From Phorcus lineatus (lineage: Eukaryota > Mollusca > Gastropoda > Trochida > Trochidae), in the NCBI GenBank assembly GCA_921293015.1, contig OV121083.1, positions 30,124,908 through 30,188,907 on the forward strand: 64,000 bases of DNA, written 5' to 3'. Shown piece by piece: positions 24,550 through 35,337 of this stretch (position 1 is its first letter; each line of letters begins with the position of its first letter). The position numbers and the translations under genes were made by a program. Under the pieces are notes generated by a model. That model did no database searches. It saw nothing but the letters and a program-made list of their open reading frames with translations, and was not told the DNA's origin.

Positions 24550-24860
24550 ATTGAAACCAAGTTGAAACCTAAAGACCGTGAAACCTTCACCATACAAAGA
24601 TATGGAAACCAGTTTGAAACCTACAATATACTTACAAAACACGGAAACCAAGTTGAAACCTACAATAAACCTGAACATGGAAACCAGATTGAAACATACA
24701 ATAAACTGACCAAGTGGATCCTACTTGGAGGAGTGTGTAAAGAACGGTGACGGATACCATCCGGATCTGGGGCAAAAGTAGATTTCAGTTTTCATGGAAA
24801 CCAACATGAAACTATAAAAACCAATCTGGATACCAAGTGGAAATACTGGTTTCCATGTCG
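24550..24860. repeat. right subterminal GGAAACCAA repeat cluster
   Basis: GGAAACCA(A/G) followed by (T)TTGAAACCTAC recurs four times at 24550-24700 with about 38-base spacing, and further copies reach the right end, mostly in the orientation opposite to the left cluster. It is the partner of the cluster at 18627-19060. Confidence 0.75.
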
Positions 24861-25146
24861 TTTCATGATGGTGCATATTCTTCAATTAGAGAAAATTATT
24901 TTACATCTTGTACACAGGGTAACACAATAGAAGATTATCTTAAATTAATTAGCAGCAAATGTAGTAATTCATTGTTTAAATGTGCAAAATATATTAAGGA
25001 AGCTCTTGCTCATAGAAAGCGTGCTATGTCTTCTGTAATAACTTAACTACTGTTTTATACTTTTATGTGTTACTCTTATTTTGTGAATTGTATTCCGATT
25101 GTACATGGGCCAATGGCCTACAAAACCGAAATAAAGATGAATTGAA

Positions 25147-25490
25147 TTAACCATAACAGAACCTAACCTACGTTCATATTTCTCGTATTCTATCATTACT
25201 TCTTCATCTGTCATCTTATTAATTCTCTCTATAGTAATTTTCTTATCAACATATTTCCCTCCACCTAAAACAGCTCCTATAAGCTTTTCTCTCTTACTTT
25301 CAACTAGGTCGGGCTCAAAATGAGCAGGGGATATGTCAATTTCACCTAAAACTTTGTCGATATCCATTTTTAAGAATAAAACTCTAATGTTTAAAACAAG
25401 AAATAGCAAGAAGATAAATACACTGAGAAGTACAAAGCGGATACCTAAAACCATTAAGATTATAATCGCCAATAAAAAATCCAACAATTT
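25147..25490 (-). pseudogene. membrane protein remnant, N-terminal part (old Polinton)
   Basis: The reading begins with a strongly hydrophobic leader (LLAIIILMVLGIRFVLL), then FLKMDIDKVLGEIDIS, ESKREKLIGAVLGGGKY and MTDEEVMIEYEKYERRLGSVM. The young gene at 42080-42756 has the same order of blocks. The 3' side is cut by the LINE target duplication at 25147-25158; the rest of the gene is at 18101-18404. Confidence 0.8.
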
Positions 25491-25523
25491 TATATAAAAA
25501 GATTTAATGTTAAATAATAAAGG

Positions 25524-26160
25524 ATGATATTACCTAAAGATCTGCATTGTGCTATAATTTGTGTGCAGACTGGATGTCATAAGACTAAATTTGTACTAGA
25601 TTTATTCGAGAGCTATTACGATGAAAATTTTGAACACATAGTAATATTATGGCCCACCATAAATGATGATGGAACATATAAATCTAGATTTTGGATAAAA
25701 ACAGATCCAAAAGTATATAAACTTCTTCCTAGGGATCGTCTGAATGAGGGATTGAAGCATTTCCATGAAAAAATTGAAAATGAAAGCACCTTATTCATTA
25801 TTGATGATTGTAGCGCAGAGAAAGACGTCACTTAAAAGAAAGATGAGCTGCCGAGACTAGCTTTCTCGGGGCGGCATACAGGGCATAGTGTATGCATTCT
25901 TTCACAGAAATATAACTCTATACTCAAAGACTTGCAGAGAGCAGACAATGTGGATTTGTTTATCTAAGTGTAAGGATAAAGATACGTTTGATGATTGTAT
26001 ACCTGAGAATTATGTAATTGAAACTAAAGCAGAGAGAGAGAAGATAAGATAGGAGCTTGTTGGCCAATCCATTCATGATTTGTACATTTTCATGAATAAA
26101 TATGTTTAAATCAGAGAAGATAAGAAAAAAGTTGAATCAAAATAAGTACTCAAAATAGGT
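25524..26160 (+). pseudogene. packaging ATPase remnant (old Polinton)
   Basis: This matches the young ATPase at 42793-43398: LPKDLHCAIICVQTGCHKTKF (P-loop region), NFEHIVILWPTIND, LPRDRLNEGLKHFHEK and the Walker B block TLFIIDDCSAEKD, then the later AFSGRHTGHSV-like part. It is the last recognisable gene before the right end. A 63-bp LINE tail with a 13-bp target duplication interrupts it at 26050-26112. Confidence 0.8.
26050..26112 (+). mobile_element. 63-bp LINE family A tail
   Basis: AGAGAAGATAAGA occurs at 26037-26049 and again at 26113-26125. Between them lie 63 bases that end AATAAATATGTTTAAATC and contain GCTTGTTGGCCAATCC, the 3' end of LINE family A. It is an extremely short target-primed insertion. 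Confidence 0.75.
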
Positions 26161-26169
26161 ACTTAGTAC

Positions 26170-27228
26170 AGATCACCCAACAGCTTATGAAATTTACCAC
26201 CAAAATTAACACAGCCCTGTGTAAATCTCCCGATTTTATCCATAAAAATCAAATTTTTTGTCACTCTGAGAGAATCTGTCAAGTTGTCACGTTCACAAAA
26301 TTCTGTACAATTTATATCCTGTAAATCTTTGTGATGAAATAAATTCTGAACTAAAATAAATCCACATCCTAAAATACATTCTGCTATGCAGAAACTGGGG
26401 AACCGAAACTATTTCCCTGAAAAAAAATTGCACAATGAATCATGGTATCAGAATATTATGAACTGCAATGTCGTTTTATACAATAGTTTCTTAACGTATC
26501 AGCTAACTACGTTCTGAATATTCCTAAATAGCTTATGATATTTTGATCAATTGCCTCATTATGTTGAATTATATGCTGAGATCGTTATTATACTTTGTGG
26601 CAGTACACTAAGGCTATTATCCATAAAGAATCCTGTTTTGCTGCTCTGAGAGAGTCTGTCGCCTTGTAACGATCGCAATATTCTCCCCCATTTATAAACT
26701 GTAGTTCTTTTATATTAATATATACTATTGCAATGCATATTTTTGCATCAACTTCCACAATTATTGTGAATGGATTGAATAAATATCATGCTGGCGAATT
26801 GAATTGTGAACTGTGAGCATAATCAATTGCCCCGTTATGTTCACTGTCATAATTAAATACTGTGACAATAATTGCGCTCGGCGTACAGCTGTTGCTAATA
26901 GTCGGACATTATGCAGGGAATTCCTCAATGTATTATTGATTGGTGAGTGTAATAAGTGATAGCGATATATTTCACCGTTAGCTAGCTATGCCCGGCTCTC
27001 GAGTCCACGTAAGGTAGGTCTCAGTGAATGAGATTCTGGATAAGTGGTTAGTAATGGATAATGTCTCTGCGTTGGAAATATTTTGGGAGTTTCCAAGATA
27101 CTGAAATAGGATATCAGCAACAGAAAAATTCCCAGTTTGTGAATCTGTTTTAGCTGTAAGTATTTCAACACACAAAATTACAGCTTAGGAATGGGACAGA
27201 ATTTTGTGATCGTGACAATGTGACAAAG
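26170..27228. repeat. degenerate tandem and inverted repeats, no gene
   Basis: A block with ATCCATAAA, CTCTGAGAGA(A/G)TCTGTC and TTGT(C/A)ACG occurs at about 26238-26350 and again at 26618-26715. A third, inverted copy of its centre (ACAGAATTTTGTGATCGTGAC) lies at about 27185-27228, just inside the right TIR. The intervening sequence also repeats weakly (ATCAATTGCC), so two diverged units of about 380 bp are likely. No coding sequence is recognised between the ATPase remnant and the TIR. Confidence 0.55.
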
Positions 27229-27353
27229 GTTTGAATCTATTATCTATTAATAATACTTGTTTGTATTAGGCTATAATGGGGGTATTGGATTAGTGATGAG
27301 TGGGGCGTGTCTACTCATTAACCCTTACAGGTCAAAACAGCGGAGTAATTTTG
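27229..27353 (-). repeat. right terminal inverted repeat, old Polinton
   Basis: Inverse partner of 3133-3259. It carries the short duplicate of the MCP 3' end (the bases encoding RFES.IY and a stop) at its inner edge. Confidence 0.85.
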
Positions 27354-27459
27354 TTTGAAATGAGTAATTAGTCATGGTGTCGTTTGCAGATTGTCATTGG
27401 TAATAATGCTATTTTAAACTAAACAAGTCTCTTATATAAACTCTGGTTTGGTAATATCA

Positions 27460-28200
27460 AAGGTTGAATGTATTATTTACTTTAAAATATGTACTTAATT
27501 GTAAAATCATGTTTCTCTCTGGAAAAGGGTTATACTTTTTTTTAATTGTGCATTCGGCGTGCGTCAAGACTGTCAGTGGTCTCCCTTCTTATTTAATTTT
27601 TTATTAAAGATTCGGTTGAATATATGGCTGTTGATTTATTAGTCTAGACTTTATAGAGTTATCTTTTTTGCGTTTTGCAGATGATATTGTTTTGTTTTAT
27701 AGTACCCCAATCGGTCTTAAAAGGAAAATAGACAAATCAAATTCATATTATCAAAAATTAAAAATTAACATTGATAAAAGTTAAATTATTGTATTTAGGA
27801 AAACTGGTAGACTAAGGAAATATGAACATTTTTGTGTGAATGGTGAAAACTTGGAAATTGTCAAATCTTATGAATATTTAGGTGTCCATTTCAGGAGCTA
27901 AATGTTTTAGCGGAACAGGCATGGAAAGTTTTGTCTCTCACTAGATCCGTAATTAAGAATTTTTACAGTCTTCCAATGAAAGTCTTGCTGTATATTTTTG
28001 ATATTTAAATTCTACCAATTTTGCTATATGTCGCAGATATATGGGGTTTTCATAGAGCGCTAAATATTCTTCATGTTCATGATAAATTTTATAAGCAAAT
28101 ACTAAGGTTTTCTGTTACTGCACGTGTAGCGCGTGGTGAACTTTGTAGAGACAGACAGATTTTATTCAGTAATGTGGGCCATATGACCTATATTACAATG
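27460..28200 (+). pseudogene. LINE reverse transcriptase remnant
   Basis: The readings include GVRQDCQWSPFLFNF, FAFCR.YCFVL where an F(A)DD box is expected, NENLEIVKSYEYLGVHF-type and PILLYVADIWGFHRALN, which are the palm and thumb of a LINE ORF2. Several stops and frame changes. The part after 28160 merges with the oppositely oriented copy. Confidence 0.75.
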
Positions 28201-29335
28201 AAGTTGAAAAAATAAACTGAGTAACGTGTTTCTAAGTCTAAATAACCTAAATAAATATATAGATATTAATTTAATCTGGTAATAGCCACAAATAAAGAAG
28301 ACATGATATTCATTTTCAATGAATGCCAGTGTTACAATGTTTACATACACTCCTTTGGTCATCTAAAGGGTTTTTACGTAAAAACTGTACGTTGAAATTG
28401 TGCAAACTAATTCTAAATTTACAAAGAGCTTTCCTGAGAGATGTATCCTGTAAAACGACAACATATTTTTTCCACATTTAGCAATGATTTAACATTAGAA
28501 TAATGAGATAAATAGTTTGAAGCAGACAATTTTGCAAACAAATTTTGTGAACCAATATCTTTTAGCCTTTCCTGAAATTGATACATAAATATATTCACAT
28601 CACCAACATTTTGGTAGATCCAAACATAAGAAAACCCATTCATATACAAACATTTTTTAACATCAGACACCCAACTAAGTTTACCTTGTTCATCAAATCT
28701 TTTAAGAAAATAGTAAAATTGTTTTGGATATCTCTTTTCTTCCATACACAATAATTTCAACCAAAATTTTATAGCTCTTATTTGGCTCTGGACAAACATA
28801 CAATGCCGAACAGTTTCTCCTGTCTTTGAGGCATATTTACTTACATCTAGAAAATATTTAAAATATGAAGTTTCCACTTTTTCAAAACAAGAAAAATATT
28901 TAAGCCCCCAAATTTCTGCACCATACAAAAGTATTGGACGTATTTTACAATAAAAATTTTTACAAGCTGACGAAAATGTTATGAATTAATTTTTTAAAAA
29001 AAATCTATAAACAGGAATACGTGCCTTAACTGCCTGTGCGGCAAGGTTTTCACATGATTTTGTCCTAATTAGTCTTGAAGAAAATATAACACCCAAATAT
29101 TTATAATATGAAACTGTTTTTACTGGTATTCCTTTATAAATCAATTTTTCGAAGCGAATCAAAATACCACCATTTTTAAAGACTATAATTTCTGATTTTT
29201 TAAATTTAATCTGAAAACACCATTTTAAACAAAACTTTTCTAAAATGTCTAATTGCCTTCTAATTAACTTGGTAGATATTCTTTGAATGTTAATAAATAA
29301 GTCAATATAGTGAAGTTGTACAAGTCAAAGGGACA
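28200..29335 (-). pseudogene. LINE ORF2 remnant, opposite strand
   Basis: The minus strand carries RRQLDILEKFCLKWCFQIKF, SYYKYLGVIFSSRL, PILLYGAEIWGLKYFSCFEK, a long thumb region and near 28300-28400 a Cys/His end (RSVCKHCNTGIH, YHVFFICGYYQ). It is related to the plus-strand copies on both sides, so a second LINE either inserted in the opposite direction or a segment was inverted. It retains a 169-codon open stretch at 28419-28928. Confidence 0.75.
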
Positions 29336-29339
29336 ACCA

Positions 29340-30080
29340 AATTTTGTACAATATTTATAAGTATCGATTTAATCTAGCTGAAAAAAATATAGATTGCTGG
29401 GCACTCAAAGTAAGAAATTTATTATTTACATACGGCTTTTGAAAGGTGTGGATTGATCAGCGTGTTGACAATGTTAAAAGTTGTTTTTTTTAAATTTAAA
29501 CAGAGATGTATTGACATTGACGTTCAAAATTGGTTTTCAGATCTTGATAAATATTTTAAATTAAAGATGTACAAGCAAATTAAGGTATTATTTTGTGAAG
29601 AAAGGTATTTTAGAGTGATTACCGTTAAAACATATTGCACTGCGTTATGCGAATTCCGATGTTCAAACCATAACCTTATGACAGTGTATGGTAAATGCCT
29701 AAAACTTGACCATAAAGATCGTCTTTGTCCATTTTGTGTTATACCTACTGTTGAATCTGAATTGCATTATTGCCTTGAGAACAGATCTCATACAAGAGTA
29801 CTATTGTAATCCAATCTGATAACAAGATCATCTCACTTCTTACATCAACAAATAGTATTGTACTCAATAATCTTGCAAAATATATTTTTCTAGCTCAAAA
29901 GAAACGTAACAAACAATTTGCAACATGCTGATGCCCAACAGTGTACATAATAGAATTGCATTATGCTTTGTCTGTACATGATATTTCATGGTGCTTCGGC
30001 AGTTTATTGTGTATATTGTATAATTTCATGTATAATTGGCTGGAGGCTCCTTTACAGAAATAAACTCTCTCTTACTAAAG
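29340..30080 (+). pseudogene. LINE ORF2 C-terminal remnant and 3' tail
   Basis: It starts in the thumb (FNLAEKNIDCWALKVRNLL), continues with IDVQNWFSDLDKYFKLKMYK and ends with the zinc-knuckle-like block LCPFCVIPTVESELHYCLEN and KYIFLAQKKRNKQF. A 3' untranslated tail follows to about 30080 (AATAAACTCTCTC). It probably belongs with the plus-strand remnant at 27460-28200. Confidence 0.75.
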
Positions 30081-30880
30081 AATGTTTGCTAATATATAAC
30101 AAGCATCGCATGAATTCATTTATAACACAGCCCCGTATAGTCGTAAACTGGCTGCTGCAGTAATACAAAAAGTGTATAAATCTAATAACTAAAATTGTTA
30201 ATTGTCTATTCGCAACGGATGTAGTTACATTCTCTGTATTGAGGCATAAACCCTTTACAACAGCGCAGCTGTTCTACACTCAAAGATGCATTAACCATGA
30301 CTTAACACCATTAAATGCATCAGTCAGCTAGGAGAGGGTTATGAAAGCATAAGGATCACAAGGGGTGTTTTTAAAGAATAGATTGTTATTTATAATAGGT
30401 ACATGTGAAGAATAAACAAACAAACAAACAATTAGAGCATTATATTTCAAATCTACAAAATAAAAACGACTCATTGGTTTTACTTAAACAGATTTTTTTC
30501 AAAATATCATATTAATGTTCACAACTTCAAAGAATGAAAATCAATGAAATATATTTGAAAGATTTTCGCGCGTTTCAAACCGAAACATTATCTATCAAGT
30601 ACATACTATCTTGTGCAGTAAAGTTTCATATTGAATGATGCTTTTCCCGTGCAGCTGACACTTGCATTTACTTAAGATTTATATCATCAAGGACACACAG
30701 CATCTTAAAGTTTTATCAACATCTGAATAAAAATTCACACCCTAAAAGCAATTACAGATTCGTTAAAATCGTGAAATAATTCAGGTACATGTATAAGAGA
30801 GATCTTAGGAGGGACGACACTAATGAAGGTGTTTTTTATATCTACGATGAAATAAAATTATTTTGTTGATGCCTTTTTGA
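30081..30880. other. no gene seen
   Basis: AT-rich DNA with a short (AAAC)n run near 30413-30430 that could be the tail of another retroelement. Nothing else was recognised. Confidence 0.45.
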
Positions 30881-31210
30881 TAGAGTGAGAGTGAGTGAGA
30901 GTTCGATAATTTTTTGAGTGAGTGAGTAAGTTAGTGAGTTGGGGTTTAACGGGTTCTGAACAATAGTTCTGTAATTAAGCACTTTGACGACAAGCAACAA
31001 AAAGAGATGGACATGTGAGAGAGAAAAGGTGGGGGAAACGATGGAAAGAAACTCTTAGTAAGAAATTAACAGCAGGTTTTCGCCTGATTTAAATCTAGTT
31101 TGGCTACTACCTCTCTGCCTCTACAATGAGCATGTACTCTCCGGCTTGCATATCTCTCGGGGTCTATGATGCACCCAGAGCAACACACTATGATAAGGCA
31201 TTGAGTCAAG
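30881..31210 (+). repeat. SINE-like or mollusc-type dispersed repeat
   Basis: It begins with GAGTGAGTGAGTAAGTTAGT and TTGGGGTTTAACGGG, followed by a stretch with TTTGACGACAAG and CACCCAGAGCAACACACT. From memory, similar 'gtgagtgagt ... ggtttaacg' repeats are frequent in mollusc genomes. No target duplication was found. Confidence 0.4.
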
Positions 31211-31394
31211 TGGTGGTTAACTATATAAGTTCAAAAGGACACACTCAACTTTAAAGTTTTTTCTTCATCTTAATTTAAGATTAACATTTATTAAGACTTT
31301 TAAATCAACTACTGATTTGTCAAAATTGTGAATTGATTAGGATATGTGGTTGAAAGTTTGATTTAATTCAGGTAGCTGTTAAAATATATAATAT

Positions 31395-31790
31395 AGAGGG
31401 GTGACCGCAGCGAGAGATCTCATTGGTTGCAAGACGGAGAATTAGAGTTATCTGTTCCTTAATTTGCGTCAAACCAATGAAATCTCTCGCTGCGGCCACA
31501 CCCGCGTAGGGTCAAAGATGACGGCGGCCATTTGTCCCCACAGCATTAAGTTGGGCGTGGAAATCGTCTTTTGGCCGTCCTAATTAAATAACCCCAAAGA
31601 TTTAGTAGAGTAGAAAGGCAAATCATTTGAGAACATGTCTGCATCAATTTTATATTGATTGCGTGCGTATTTATTGTAGCATTCGGTCAAGAAAGTGGGT
31701 GGGGGCGAATCGAGAGTCGGACGTTTTCATATCCTAGTAACAGTGGTACAATTCGATTCAGGGGGTGTTCTCAAAACAAAAAACAATTTT
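31395..31790. repeat. hairpin core and one arm of a snap-back repeat
   Basis: GACCGCAGCGAGAGATCTCA (left arm, 31399-31429) pairs with TGAAATCTCTCGCTGCGG (right arm, 31470-31503) around a 40-base loop. The right flank to about 31790 matches both arms of the large palindrome at 63522-64000. The left flank here is unrelated, so this copy has one long arm only. Confidence 0.75.
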
Positions 31791-31899
31791 ATAATTTTTT
31801 TTTGGATTTAAAAAACCAAATTTTTGTAAGATGCGAGGGCCTGTGTCACAACCCTGCGCATTAAATCTTTGGTGATTGAGGCTGATTACTTATCCAGAA

Positions 31900-34800
31900 T
31901 GTTGCCCAACACATAACTATCGCCATACTCAAGAGAATGTTGATTCGCTGTCGCCACCGTGTCTGTTGTTGCCACATGTTTCTATCAATAGTGAACAGTT
32001 CTTTGACTGAGAAGTAATAAAATATTCCAAGGGAACATCTATTAAAGAAAGTGTAAGGTTTTGATTTAGCAAATGCGAATCTTGGTATTTAAATGAAAGT
32101 ACACTGCGCCCAGAAAAAAAGTACCCCCTTTCTAGAAATTTCTAGAACGTATCTAGTTCTATTGTATCTAGTATATTGGCATATGCAATGCATTTGCTAA
32201 TTTCTATGGTTGTAATTGTTTGTTATTTGTTTATTGTTTATCTTATATCTTGATATTAAAGTTGGTGTATCTGAGATATTTAACCCCTGGGTTTAATTAG
32301 GTTTATAAGGCGTCATATTCAAAAATCTGTATCACCTCAAAAGAAAATGTACATATTATCTATCTATGTCTTCTATGTTTTTACATGTATGTCAAAAGCT
32401 TATTGATCTTTCATAATTTTGTCGACTGAATAAAAGCATTTTATCATACTTCGTGTCATCAGTAAACTGAAAACGAAATTTGAGAGGAAGTTGTAATTAT
32501 GCATTCTTGTTATGTGAGCTCAAAACTTGGTAGCATATATTATTTTTTCTGAGAAGAAGTTTAAAAGGCAGTTTAGTAAAGCACAGAATAACCAAAAACA
32601 TTTTGAAGCAAATACGTGACTGAGACAAAAACAAAGAAAGAAATTCTTGTTGGCTTTATATAGGACACATCGTAAGTAAATATGCAAATTAAAAACACCC
32701 TCGTTTCTTCAAAGACTTAGAAATTATAATTAATTTGGTTGTGAGGGGATTGACTTATGCAAATTATCTCTTCTTGCTCTTTAGAAAATGGAAAGATTAT
32801 AGAGTTATTTCTCTGTCTCTACATGAAAATATGATGGCAACCATTACATGTACATAATGACATTTTGGAATGTTGAGAAAAAAGGGTTTTCTAGGTGTAA
32901 GAAAGCAAGCCCTTTTTTCCTTTTTTTATCATGAAAGTATTCGCTGTTTTTGCTAGGCAATTGTCGGCCGTTCTGGTTTGTCCTTAAAATATTGTACGAT
33001 TTTCTTTTTCCTCGCAGAATTTTTTTTTATAGTATGCGTGCTTACTACATTTCCGACTACAATGCTTTGGGCATGAAAATAGTAAACTCGATCTATATTC
33101 AGACTGTTGAAACACCTTTACTAATTAGTTCAATTTATCGGCAAAATTGGGGTTGACCAAATTACAAACAAATGTCTTTCTATGGGATAGTTCTTAGGAA
33201 GTATTTTTTAATTTGTCTAAGATGAAGGTACGCTCATATTTTTCGCGTCGTATTATTTGACAACATAATTCAAAGAGCCATGCCGCTATCCACTCACTCA
33301 GGGAGTAGAGTGTCACAATAATCCCCCAGGGTGTATGTTTATATACCGAGTAGTAAATCACTGTGACAACATATTCTAGATTCGATCAAAATAATGTTGA
33401 ATAGTTTCATCCTCCATGGTATGGTTTAAAGGTTTAAACATATTTCTATTCCAGAAAAGTATCATTCAAGGATAATCTAAATTTGCTTATGTTTATGTTT
33501 ATGTTAATTATTAGAATTACTTATCAAAGCGTTTAGCATTAATGATGTATTTGTGAAGGGACTTGACTACATGTTCATATTAACATAATATTTCTTGATG
33601 TGTTCCGTATAACACAGTTTTCATACTTTCCGTTCGTTCCTCATCCCCACAGCATGAGTGGTGTTAATTGCCCAGCAGCTTCTGGTACGCGAGCGTGTGA
33701 CCAGGCCTTGATCCGTGAAGAGTGTCCAGTATTAAATGAGTTTTGAAAATTAGTTAAGTAAGTTAACCGTGACGCCTGTAATCAGTCTGAAATATAATCT
33801 TAATAACATAGTGCTCTAATATCTGTTTAACCTTTGTTGCTCACGGGGGGCATTGTTATTTTCAAATTAAGTTGAATAACATTTTTTAAAGAAAGCTTAA
33901 TAATTTACCATACATTAATAACATGCACCAGTTTCATAACCGTTTCCTAATTTGATTGAAATACTGAGAAGGTATTTTCAAAGTTTCACTTAAAATGTAA
34001 AATCCAGAGTTGCTTCTTTAAATCTCATACACTTTTACAAAATTGCAATTGAATATGTTATAAATCAATAGTTTTTTCAGGTATAACATTCCTTTTCCCC
34101 TTACGATTTCTTCTTTACTGGTAACGTCCGTGTTGTTAATCTGCATTAGAGTATAGCATGTTATGTAAGTTTTCAAATAGGCATTTTAAAGTAACAGAGT
34201 ATGTTTTATGATTTTTCATATTGCTTAAATAATAGCCTAAAGACCATGGGTCCTTAGTGAAGTTCTAATTGCCTCCCTGCATTTTTATCTCTAAAAAGCC
34301 AAAATCACGATATTTTTTCCTGTGTTAAAACAAATGTAATGTCGTCGCTGGAGGATAGATGTTATAAGACTAAAATTCTCAACTTATCAAGTAATCTCTT
34401 GTTCAGGTTCAGCATGCGACGTTACATTCGATTATTGGTCCAGAAAAAAAATGTAGTCACAAATATTTCAAATACATATTTTGATAACAGTAAATATTCA
34501 AACTTTATTATAGGAATGATGACGAGTAACTGCAATAATTTAGTAACGTGCATTTTACTCAGTGAACCGTATGTCCCGAACAGGCAAGTGTACGGTGAAG
34601 CGTAACTTGGAAAGAATATGTCAGAATGTCAAAGGTATCAGTTTGAATTAACAGTGTATCCTAGAATACACAACCCGGCTATCGAGACATAGACGGGAAT
34701 CCTCATCTTTTTCTGAAGACGACTGCGCCTAATCGTGTTACGTAATTCAGTCTACGACAGGGAGACATGTTTATCTCTATCGGTGGTAAAGGCTGCAGTT

Positions 34801-35337
34801 TTAAACACATTAATGATATTCAAAGTAATGTAACTCGTTATATATAAATATAAATCTTAAACTTGTCTCGAAATAAACATTTGCAATAAAACATTACTAT
34901 TGTCATTATTTTTATTCAATAAGAACTCAAAATAAATGAAACACGGTGTATTTAATTTTCTACAAATTTAAACCATACAAAGTTACATGGAATGATGAAT
35001 GAACAGTTGTTAAACTTTGATAGCAGTCATGTCTATATTCGACAACTGTAAAACGGTAAATAATATAGAAACATAAATATACGTCAAAAGATAATTTTGG
35101 GAATCTCTTATAATCGTGTTGTTGTACGACGTACATGACTGCATTCAGTTTATGTTTTAAACATATTTCATTAATTTCAAAGAAAAGAAAATAGATTGGC
35201 AAACAAGCTGGATATGTATCAGTATATCTTGATCCAGCGTCAAATGGTGTTGCATATATGGGTGAGGGAGATATATAGGGTGTCAACGTCGCTGGGTAGT
35301 TAATAAATTGTGCCTTATCAAAGTCATGAAAGACTAC
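31900..35337. other. no gene seen
   Basis: About 3.4 kb with no recognised reading frame or transposon. It contains the heat-shock-element-like palindrome at 32130-32147. The minus-strand reading at 34960-35286 is 108 codons long but resembles nothing I know. Confidence 0.5.
32130..32147. promoter_or_regulatory. heat-shock-element-like palindrome
   Basis: TTCTAGAAATTTCTAGAA is four alternating TTC/GAA units with exact two-base spacing, the consensus binding array of HSF1. No gene start is visible nearby, so function is uncertain. Confidence 0.4.

Larger units (their letters stand above)
18616..24873. mobile_element. CACTA (EnSpm)-like non-autonomous element
   Basis: The left end starts CACTACAGAAATGAC and the right end, read inward, starts CACCATCATGAAACGAC. 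Flanking CAT (18613-18615 and 24874-24876) is a 3-bp target duplication. Removing the element and one CAT leaves the LINE frame intact across the site (FECDA|YSSIREN), which fixes both boundaries to the base. CACTA termini, 3-bp duplication and short subterminal repeats are hallmarks of the EnSpm/CACTA superfamily. Chapaev elements also begin CACTA but make 4-bp duplications. No CACTA transposase is visible in the 6.3 kb. A Tc1-like element sits inside at 21848-23347. The remaining interior (19060-21847 and 23348-24540) holds nothing else I can name. Confidence 0.8.
18405..25146 (+). mobile_element. 5'-truncated LINE (family B), split by a CACTA-like element
   Basis: The flanks both read TTAACCATAACA (18393-18404 and 25147-25158), a 12-bp target duplication. 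About 480 bp of LINE remain when the nested element 18616-24873 is left out. The ORF2 end is legible: LLRLHALPLRCNIQG, ICKMCDCALIENKIHFLFECDA before the insertion and YSSIRENYF, NTIEDYLKLI, KCAKYIKEALAHRKRA after it, in one uninterrupted frame. The 3' tail contains GGGCCAATGGCCTAC and ends AATAAAGATGAATTGAA. The target was the membrane protein gene of the old Polinton. Confidence 0.9.
3133..27353. mobile_element. old, broken Polinton with permuted gene order
   Basis: Inverted terminal repeats of about 125 bp (3133-3259 and 27229-27353) bound a near-complete Polinton gene set. In order from the left these are: MCP (minus), coiled-coil membrane protein (plus), a conserved unknown (minus), penton-like (plus), a paralogue-family protein (plus), a two-helix membrane protein (plus), two extra ORFs (minus), integrase (minus), polymerase B (minus), TFIIB-like (minus), four small proteins (minus) and ATPase (plus). 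The element has many breaks and is interrupted by at least seven other mobile elements, counting nested ones, so it is old. Removing the visible insertions leaves roughly 13 kb. No convincing target duplication was found, and the outer TIR limits are uncertain by about 15 bases. Compared with the young element at 35338-50790 its gene order is a circular permutation. Confidence 0.85.

Noticed and set aside
31655-31864. 69-codon ORF starting MIACVFIVAFGQESGWGR, also found in the arm of the palindrome near 63.5 kb.
   Set aside because: It is open in both repeat copies but diverges quickly after the first 18 residues and overlaps a snap-back repeat; coding is not supported.
34960-35286. 108-codon minus-strand ORF next to the left end of the young Polinton.
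   Set aside because: No recognisable family, and composition like the surrounding AT-rich DNA.
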